A stretch of 64,000 nucleotides of DNA from positions 62,001 through 126,000 of the forward strand of contig NZ_LDOV01000009.1 in the NCBI RefSeq assembly GCF_001029435.1, written 5' to 3'. The position numbers and the translations under genes are program-made. This stretch comes from Photobacterium aphoticum (GTDB taxonomy: Bacteria > Pseudomonadota > Gammaproteobacteria > Enterobacterales > Vibrionaceae). Positions 58,098 through 64,000 of the stretch are shown one piece after another (position 1 is the first letter of the stretch; each line of letters opens with the position of its first letter). A model generated the notes under the pieces. That model was given only the letters and a program-made list of their open reading frames with translations. It made no database searches and was not told the DNA's origin.

Positions 58098-59636
58098 ATG
58101 GCGCATGAACCTCGTAAGGACACGACAACATCACACCACGTCGCATATCAACCTACCGTTCAATCCGCCTCATCACTGATGCGAACGCGCCTGTGTGCGC
58201 TCTCGACGGCGGCAATGTTGACATCATCACTGGCGGTGGCCTCATCACCCGTGAGCACGGCACAGACGGCGAGTGCTGCGCCCGTTCAATCCACAGAGCC
58301 GCTATCTGAGTTCTCTGTGGCTTCCGGCACTCACTCAGCACCTCAATCAGAAGCCCCAGCATCGTCGTCTTTATCGTTATCACCGCATTGGTCAAACTCG
58401 ACCTGGGAAGAAGCCTGGCACCCAGACAGTGTCTATGATTCGCCGTATCACGTTGCGCTGTTTTCTGCAGAGAACGGCGAAGATAAAGCCCGTTTATGGT
58501 CACAAACCAAATCCATTTTTTGGTACGGCGTGGGGGTGGCAGGTTTTATTGCCTTGCTGCCGGAAGACATTTCTAACTGGGATACCAGTGACGATCGCCT
58601 GTTTGAAAAGTGGTGGGACAACGTGCGCCAAGGCCCAGTGTGGGACCGAGACGTGTGGTACATCAACTACATCGGTCATCCGTACTTTGGCGGCGTGTAT
58701 TATCAAATCGCTCGAAAATCCGGGTATCGCCAGTGGGATGCGTTTGTCTATTCCTTCCTGATGTCGACCTTCTACTGGGAATACGGCGTTGAGGCGTTTG
58801 CGGAAGTGCCTGCGGTGCAGGATTTGGTCGTCACGCCCGTGCTGGGTTGGGTATACGGCGAATGGGCGTTCAATAAAGAGCGGGAAATCATTCAGCGCGG
58901 CGGACAGGTCTGGGGCTCTGACTGGATGGGCAGCACCGCGCTGTTCTTACTGGATCCGGTCGACAGTTTAGGCCGTGGTGTGAACCACCTGTTTGGGCGA
59001 GATGTGGTGAAAGCGGGGACGGGCTATTTGAGCCTGCAAGATGTTGAGATGGCAAACGGCAAAACGGACAGCCGAATCAACATGCAAGTGCGTTTTCAGT
59101 TCGGGGAAGGAGACACCACGCCGGCCATGCAGCGCCGTTACACCTATACGCAGCCAACAACCTTGGCGTCTGATCCGGTTGATACCGGTATTGTCGGTTT
59201 TTCTGTCGGCACCCGTTACCTCAATCTGGATGAGAAATGGGGCATCGAAAATCGCTGGGCCGCGACGGCGACGTTAGGGTTGTATTTTACGCCGGCGTTT
59301 TCCACTCGCTTGAGTTACACGCGCATCGACAGTGACAGCAAGCGCACTGGCGAGCGGGTCACGTACGAGAACTACAGTCTGGATGCGCAGTATTATTGGC
59401 TGACCGATCAGGCCGTCCGGCCGTATATCACCGCCGGGATAGGGGAAACTTTGTTGGATCTCGACCGTGACACCACCACCTTCCAGATGAATGCGGGGCT
59501 GGGCGTACATTACCAGTTCCACCCGAAATGGGCGTTTGTGGTTGATTGGGTGCATTACTACAGCACACGACGTGAAACCAACGATGACTTGTTTGCGGGT
59601 CAGCTGATTTACCGCTTTGGTCGGGGAGAGCGGTAA
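58098..59636 (+). CDS. Outer-membrane protein with DUF3943 and a C-terminal beta-barrel
   Basis: 512 residues with AAGGGATACT before the ATG. A signal peptide is probable after a polar n-region (R-T-R-L-C-A-L-S-T-A-A-M-L-T-S-S-L-A-V-A); an ATG at 58,179 would remove the n-region. Residues about 110-330 match the DUF3943 pattern (Y-I-G-H-P-Y-F-G-G-V-Y-Y, F-Y-W-E-Y-G-V-E-A-F). From about 365 to 512 there are alternating beta strands ending L-I-Y-R-F-G, an outer-membrane barrel. Cell-surface role; function not known. Confidence 0.75.
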   Translation: MAHEPRKDTTTSHHVAYQPTVQSASSLMRTRLCALSTAAMLTSSLAVASSPVSTAQTASAAPVQSTEPLSEFSVASGTHSAPQSEAPASSSLSLSPHWSNSTWEEAWHPDSVYDSPYHVALFSAENGEDKARLWSQTKSIFWYGVGVAGFIALLPEDISNWDTSDDRLFEKWWDNVRQGPVWDRDVWYINYIGHPYFGGVYYQIARKSGYRQWDAFVYSFLMSTFYWEYGVEAFAEVPAVQDLVVTPVLGWVYGEWAFNKEREIIQRGGQVWGSDWMGSTALFLLDPVDSLGRGVNHLFGRDVVKAGTGYLSLQDVEMANGKTDSRINMQVRFQFGEGDTTPAMQRRYTYTQPTTLASDPVDTGIVGFSVGTRYLNLDEKWGIENRWAATATLGLYFTPAFSTRLSYTRIDSDSKRTGERVTYENYSLDAQYYWLTDQAVRPYITAGIGETLLDLDRDTTTFQMNAGLGVHYQFHPKWAFVVDWVHYYSTRRETNDDLFAGQLIYRFGRGER

Positions 59637-59726
59637 AAGAATGTGTCGAGTTAAGAATTGCGAGTATCGAGTTTCTAGGTTCCCGCCTCTAGGATCTCGC
59701 TTCTCGTTTCTTGAAAGACGAAACAA

Positions 59727-59761
59727 AACGCGCCCTGTCAGGCTGTCTGACAGGGCGCGTT
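59727..59761 (-). terminator. Strong terminator of tyrS
   Basis: AACGCGCCCTGTCAG and CTGACAGGGCGCGTT, 15-bp perfect stem; TTTTGTTTCG follows on the minus strand. Confidence 0.88.
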
Positions 59762-59823
59762 GCGGTTTACAGTATCGCTGTTAGGGACAGCGTTGCTGTT
59801 GATAACCGTAGGCAGAAAGTGAA

Positions 59824-61008
59824 TTACGCGAGGGTAATTTTCGCAATACGGCGTTTACCTACTTGGTAAATCGCGCTGCCTGCCGCCGGTACCGCATGGG
59901 TATCTTCTACTTTTTCGCCATCGCATTTCACCGCGCCTTGCTTGATCATGCGCAGCGCTTCAGACGTCGAAGCCACTAAGCCAGCCTCTTTCAGCAGGTT
60001 TGCAATCGCCAAACCGTGTGGCAGGGCAATGGCTTCCAAATCGTCCGGTAAGGCCTGATGCTTAAAGCGGTTATCAAACTGTTCTTCAGCCGCATCAGCA
60101 GCGGCGTCATCGTGGAAACGGGCAACAATTTCTTTTGCCAGCAGCACTTTCACTTCTTTCGGGTTACGGCCTGCTACGATGTCAGTTTTAAACTGCTCAA
60201 TCTCGCTCATTGGGCGGAAAGACAGCAGTTCAAAGTAGTTCCACATTAAATCGTCGGAGATCGACAGCAGTTTGCCGTACATCTCGTTAGCCGGCTCTGT
60301 CACACCAATGTAGTTGTGGGCCGATTTCGACATCTTCTTCACGCCATCTAAACCAACCAGCAGCGGCATGGTGATCACCACCTGTGGGGTTTGGCCGTGT
60401 TGCTTTTGCAGCTCGCGTCCCATCAGCAGGTTAAAGGTCTGGTCGGTACCGCCCAGCTCAATATCCGCTTCCAGCTCGACCGAATCGTAACCCTGTAGCA
60501 ATGGGTACATGAATTCGTGAATACCAATGGCGCGGCCGGTGGCAAAGCGCTGTTTGAAGTCTTCGCGTTCCAGCATGCGGGCAACAGTTTGGCTGGCGGC
60601 CAGTTTCAACATGCCTTCTGCACCCATTTTCGATAGCCAATGGGAGTTGAAGACGATCTCTGTTTTCGCCGGATCCAAAATCTTGAATACTTGCTCTTGG
60701 TAGGTGCGCGCATTGGCTTCCACTTGCTCGGTGGTCAGCGGTGGACGCGTGGTGTTCTTACCGGATGGATCGCCGATCTTGCCGGTAAAGTCGCCGATCA
60801 AGAAAGAAACGCGGTGGCCCAAATCTTGAAACTGGCGCAGTTTGTTTAAAATCACCGTGTGACCAAGGTGAATGTCCGGCGCGGTAGGATCAGCACCGAG
60901 CTTCACGCGTAGCGGGCGATCTAGCGCCAGTTTCTCTTTCAGGGACGCTTCTGGCGTAATGCTGTCAACGCCACGTTTGATCAGGGCAAGGCTTTGTTCA
61001 AGGTTCAT
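59824..61008 (-). CDS. tyrS: Tyrosyl-tRNA synthetase
   Basis: 394 residues from ATG 61,008 (GGAAGCAATTTG upstream); a start at 61,050 would add 14 residues. Class I aminoacyl-tRNA synthetase: H-L-G-H (47-50) in place of HIGH and K-M-S-K-S (225-229); C-terminal S4-like domain [10 protein letters not shown]. Charges tRNA-Tyr. Lies behind the PACE gene with a gap of 41 bp and may share its transcript. Confidence 0.94.
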   Translation of the reverse strand: MNLEQSLALIKRGVDSITPEASLKEKLALDRPLRVKLGADPTAPDIHLGHTVILNKLRQFQDLGHRVSFLIGDFTGKIGDPSGKNTTRPPLTTEQVEANARTYQEQVFKILDPAKTEIVFNSHWLSKMGAEGMLKLAASQTVARMLEREDFKQRFATGRAIGIHEFMYPLLQGYDSVELEADIELGGTDQTFNLLMGRELQKQHGQTPQVVITMPLLVGLDGVKKMSKSAHNYIGVTEPANEMYGKLLSISDDLMWNYFELLSFRPMSEIEQFKTDIVAGRNPKEVKVLLAKEIVARFHDDAAADAAEEQFDNRFKHQALPDDLEAIALPHGLAIANLLKEAGLVASTSEALRMIKQGAVKCDGEKVEDTHAVPAAGSAIYQVGKRRIAKITLA

Positions 61009-61049
61009 CAAATTGCTTCCGAAAAAAGTTGAAATTCCATCACTGATCA

Positions 61050-61490
61050 TCAGGAATGGGCTTGCAAACCATGGTCTTGGCGTTTGCGAATAATGGCGGC
61101 ACGAATGTGGTCATAACAAAAGTTGTAGACGAATGCGTACACCGCGATAAACAAGGTGACACCGATATCCATCATGAAGGCTTCCAGCAAGCTGACAGAC
61201 AGCAACCAAGCCATCAAAGGCACGGTGATCAACAACAAGCCGCCTTCAAAAGCAGCGACTTGCAGCACTCGCACAGCAACGCCACGTGTTTCACGTTGTC
61301 CCGGAAAGAAGCGGTCGAAAATGGCGTTAAATACCATGTTCCAGAGCATGGCGACCGTTGCGACAGCTATCATTGTTCCTGATAGGCTGCTAACTGGGTG
61401 ATCGGTAAATAACATCAACCCTAAAACGGAAAAGGCAATGGCTAAAGCTTCAAATAAAACGGCGTGGAAAATACGTTCAAACACTGACAT
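61050..61490 (-). CDS. PACE-family small multidrug efflux protein (AceI-like)
   Basis: 146 residues, four transmembrane helices made of two repeated bacterial transmembrane pair domains: [10 protein letters not shown] near the start and [10 protein letters not shown] in the second half, each with the glutamate needed for transport in AceI. F-D-R-F-F-P-G ends the first domain. Exports biguanides and similar cations such as chlorhexidine in known members. Divergent from a LysR regulator 139 bp away, the arrangement seen for AceR/AceI. Confidence 0.9.
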   Translation of the reverse strand: MSVFERIFHAVLFEALAIAFSVLGLMLFTDHPVSSLSGTMIAVATVAMLWNMVFNAIFDRFFPGQRETRGVAVRVLQVAAFEGGLLLITVPLMAWLLSVSLLEAFMMDIGVTLFIAVYAFVYNFCYDHIRAAIIRKRQDHGLQAHS

Positions 61491-61629
61491 GACTGTGACT
61501 CTTATAATTGGGTGTTGCTCAAAGGGGATAGGATACGGATTTCAGTTACGAGGAAAAGTTAGCAGCCATCACGATGTGTGATACCTTTTGGGGTGGAAAG
61601 ACAGTAATGGGCCGGCGAGAGGATAAAGA

Positions 61630-62520
61630 ATGTACAGCTTTGAACAACTGAAAGTGTTTGTGACCGTGTGTGAATGCGGCTCGTTTTCTGCCGCCGCCCG
61701 TAAATTGAAACGGGCCCAATCGGGCGTGAGTCAGTCGGTGTCCAATCTGGAAATTGCCCTGAATCAGACTTTGTTTGATCGCTCGGGTAATTGGCCAGTC
61801 CTGACCGCTGCAGGCAGCGCCTTGTTACCGATGGCCCAATCGGTGCTGTTACAGCAACTGCGGTTAGATCAAAAAGTGATGGCGCTGGACGCTGATGAAG
61901 AACACGACCTGATCATCGCGATGGATGAAAGCCTGATAGAGCCGCAACTGTTAAGCCGTCTGGCGGTATTGGCTGAGCAATTCCCGATGACCCAAATCGA
62001 GATCGTGTCGGCCTCCACCTTTGATATTCGCACCCTGATCAGCGAGGGGGATGCCCACATAGGTGTGGTATTCGCTGACGGCACCATGCTGGAAGAGGCG
62101 GAATTTCGCTCACTCGGTTACAGTCGCTTTGTCACGTTGGCGGCGCCGTCTCATCCTTTGGCGCAGAAAACCTCCGTCACTGATACAGATCTGCGTACCT
62201 ACCGGCAGGTGGTGCATCGCTCTTCCACCGGGAAAGAATTGTGGTTCAGTTATGCCATCAGTACCCAGGTGTGGTACGCCAACACGCATCAATTGTTGCT
62301 GGATTTAGCCAGTGAAGGCATTGGCTGGGCGATTGTGCCGGATAAACTCGCGGCCCCTTACCTTGCCAACGGGCGACTGACCGAACTGAATGTGGAATAC
62401 GAACCGGAAGGGTGGGTGACTACGGTGGATGTGATTGAATCCCGCCAATATGCGGGCGGCCCGGTACACCGTGCGGTGCTGAAATTACTTAACGAAGCGT
62501 TTGAACAGCATCGTTTGTGA
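61630..62520 (+). CDS. LysR-family regulator, likely of the PACE gene
   Basis: 296 residues, AGAGGATAAAGA before ATG. N-terminal winged helix-turn-helix (F-V-T-V-C-E-C-G-S-F-S-A-A-A-R-K-L-K-R-A-Q-S-G-V-S) and a periplasmic-binding-protein-like effector domain. The 139-bp divergent gap to the PACE gene should hold shared operator sites; I did not find a clear T-N11-A dyad. Ligand unknown. Confidence 0.88.
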   Translation: MYSFEQLKVFVTVCECGSFSAAARKLKRAQSGVSQSVSNLEIALNQTLFDRSGNWPVLTAAGSALLPMAQSVLLQQLRLDQKVMALDADEEHDLIIAMDESLIEPQLLSRLAVLAEQFPMTQIEIVSASTFDIRTLISEGDAHIGVVFADGTMLEEAEFRSLGYSRFVTLAAPSHPLAQKTSVTDTDLRTYRQVVHRSSTGKELWFSYAISTQVWYANTHQLLLDLASEGIGWAIVPDKLAAPYLANGRLTELNVEYEPEGWVTTVDVIESRQYAGGPVHRAVLKLLNEAFEQHRL

Positions 62521-62621
62521 TCCGGATCGGCGGGTTTTTCGGTGAGTCAGGCCGCAGCGTATATAGTTGAAGGAATAGGCCTGCGTGAGAGCGCGAGAGA
62601 ACACTGGATAAGGAGATCATC

Positions 62622-63092
62622 ATGTTACGTGCATTCGGATTACTGTTAAGCCATGGCGCTGCATTGGCGGCCGGATTTGTGTTGGGGGTGTATGCCCTGC
62701 CGATTTTGATCGCCCCCGACGCCCCGCCCGTGAGTATGATCAGTGCGACCGCACAAGACGCCCTGTTTACCACCACGTTTGATAAAAACCGCCAAGACAG
62801 CGATTTCCTTCATTGGGGCGAAGGGGAAGTGACTATCGGCAATGAGGCCATCACCTTTGTGGGAGAGCTGGCGCCGGGGCCGGATTACAAGCTGTACCTC
62901 TCGCCGGTGTATGTGGAAACGGAAGCCGACTTCAACACCAATAAATCCGCCATGGTGCAATTAGGGGATATCCATTCGTTTGATCGCTTTATGTTACCGC
63001 TCGACAGCGCCGTTGATATCAACCAATACAACACCGTGATTGTGTGGTGTGAGTCGTTTGGTCAGTACATCACTTCGGCACAGTATCGTTAA
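62622..63092 (+). CDS. DM13-domain protein
   Basis: 156 residues, AAGGAGATCATC before ATG. An N-terminal hydrophobic segment (about 5-28) anchors or exports it. The rest matches the DM13 domain, a beta-rich fold ending with V-I-V-W-C-E-S-F-G-Q-Y-I-T-S-A-Q-Y, whose cysteine is thought to act in electron transfer. Partner unknown. Alone between the LysR gene and a DUF4336 gene. Confidence 0.8.
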   Translation: MLRAFGLLLSHGAALAAGFVLGVYALPILIAPDAPPVSMISATAQDALFTTTFDKNRQDSDFLHWGEGEVTIGNEAITFVGELAPGPDYKLYLSPVYVETEADFNTNKSAMVQLGDIHSFDRFMLPLDSAVDINQYNTVIVWCESFGQYITSAQYR

Positions 63093-63109
63093 CGATCGCC
63101 AGCCCAAAG

Positions 63110-63135
63110 AGAGCCCCCATGAAATACGGGGCTTT
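63110..63135 (+). terminator. Probable terminator of the DM13 gene
   Basis: GAGAGCCCC-C-ATGAAATAC-GGGGCTTTC; short T run, so moderate. Confidence 0.55.
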
Positions 63136-63227
63136 CATCAGGGAATGTGATCGCCGCGCATGCCATTTAGTGGCGGGCACGATAAGGTGAGAGCAGGGCA
63201 TGACAAGCAAGGCGACAGGGAGGATGA

Positions 63228-63923
63228 ATGCGTCAGATAGGTGAAAACATTTGGGTACATGAAGACAGCATGCAAATGCTGGGGGCCCCTTTAGGGCTGC
63301 GCATGACCATTGTGCGGTTGTCGAACGGCGGCCTGTGGGTACATTCGCCCACCGCGTTGTCTCCTCAACTGCAAGAAGGCATTGCCGCTCTCGGACAGGT
63401 AGCGTACTTGGTCGCGGCCAGTAATAACCACAGTAAATGGCTGCAAGACTGGTGCGAAGCCTACCCTGAGGCGGAAGTCTATGTCAGCGCCGGTATTCCC
63501 TGCAAAGTGCCGCTCACTCATTACCACATTCTGCAACCTGGCATGGAAAACGTCTGGGCGGGGGATTTTGAGTGGCAGAGCATGCCATCCGTGCCATTAT
63601 TCAATGAGACGGTGTTCTACCATGTGCCGTCACAGTCATTGATTGTCACCGACTTTATTCAGCACTATCCCGAGCAAGACGACTATGCCGGTATGGTCGG
63701 TATGATGACCAAGTACGTGTTTGAACCCATTGGCTTTAAAGGCTGCTGTGTCGCGCCACCGCTAAAAATGGGCTTTACCCTGAAAGATAAACCGGCCTTC
63801 AAGCGCTTCATCAGCCATATCGAGGCGTGGGCCTTTACCCGCATTGTGGTGACCCACGGTACAATCATAGAAGATGACGCTAAAGCTATCTTTCAGGACT
63901 TAACCCGCCGTTTCCTTCAGTAA
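63228..63923 (+). CDS. DUF4336 protein (metallo-beta-lactamase-like fold)
   Basis: 231 residues with GGGAGGATGA before ATG. The opening I-G-E-N-I-W-V-H-E ... M-T-I-V-R-L-S-N-G-G-L-W-V-H-S-P match DUF4336, with N-N-H-S-K where metallo-beta-lactamases have HxHxD, then V-T-D-F-I-Q-H and V-T-H-G-T. The zinc ligands are only partly kept, so enzymatic activity is uncertain. Last gene in the window; 63,924-64,000 shows nothing recognisable. Confidence 0.75.
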   Translation: MRQIGENIWVHEDSMQMLGAPLGLRMTIVRLSNGGLWVHSPTALSPQLQEGIAALGQVAYLVAASNNHSKWLQDWCEAYPEAEVYVSAGIPCKVPLTHYHILQPGMENVWAGDFEWQSMPSVPLFNETVFYHVPSQSLIVTDFIQHYPEQDDYAGMVGMMTKYVFEPIGFKGCCVAPPLKMGFTLKDKPAFKRFISHIEAWAFTRIVVTHGTIIEDDAKAIFQDLTRRFLQ

Positions 63924-64000
63924 GCGTTATTTTGGCTATTTATCTGAGCTAAATCGGCATCAAAATGACGAAGTACGCTGCGAGTTGTGCGATTGGTGAG

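Noticed and set aside
1..64000. CRISPR arrays, tRNA or rRNA genes, insertion sequences
   Set aside because: No regular spacer-repeat array, no cloverleaf or rRNA-like segment and no transposase-like protein was seen on either strand; absence is by eye only.

Overview
The window looks like a chromosome segment from a Vibrionaceae-type gammaproteobacterium. Evidence: a malI/malX/malY locus with MalI-type operators, an L-box lysine transporter of the NhaC superfamily, yqiJ-yqiK, DmsABC/DmsD, a GGDEF protein and OmpA. Base composition of the core looks near 50% GC, which would suit Salinivibrio, but the genus is a guess. There is no rRNA, tRNA, transposase, integrase or CRISPR array. Two clearly AT-rich stretches (1-1,740 and about 9,120-13,080) interrupt the core.

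Layout: 1-1,800 is the 3' end of a Ser-Asp-His hydrolase-type toxin plus a likely immunity gene. 1,829-9,110 holds a small hypothetical gene, a Bax-inhibitor-1-like membrane protein, a GltS-family symporter, a lysine-riboswitch-controlled transporter (lysW) and a BCCT transporter. 9,170-11,151 is a second polymorphic-toxin/immunity pair, followed by two diverged copies of a ~200-nt structured element that read on the minus strand as twin small RNAs with intrinsic terminators, then two small lipoproteins. 13,143-17,431 is the maltose/glucose PTS locus malY-malX/malI with three operators. 17,528-23,383 carries a large MscK/MscM-type channel, a GntR regulator, a candidate FNR-activated small RNA and a cytoplasmic-looking peptidoglycan peptidase. 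23,519-28,440 is an anaerobic DMSO-reductase-type system (dmsABC with divergent chaperone). 28,555-37,142 is a four-gene cluster: NfeD-like YqiJ, flotillin YqiK, a 1,663-residue AAA ATPase and a PLD-fold protein. 37,536-48,714 has a phosphoribosyltransferase, a divergent MFS/AraC pair, a pullulanase lipoprotein, two small genes, an OmpA-family protein, an arylamine N-acetyltransferase and an SDR. 48,897-55,932 is a giant TPR protein with an embedded C39-like fold, then a heat-shock pair (ibpA with a ROSE-type thermometer and a DnaJ-like protein lacking the zinc finger). 56,139-63,923 has a diguanylate cyclase, a DUF3943 outer-membrane protein, tyrS, a PACE efflux gene divergent from a LysR regulator, a DM13 protein and a DUF4336 protein.

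Most interesting: the duplicated structured RNA at 11.2-11.8 kb, the FNR-box/-10/terminator unit at 21,979-22,163, the membrane-raft/AAA/PLD cluster, the C39-TPR giant, the two toxin cassettes and the hairpin just before the DnaJ-like gene. All functional calls come from reading motifs and context by eye; no database search was run.
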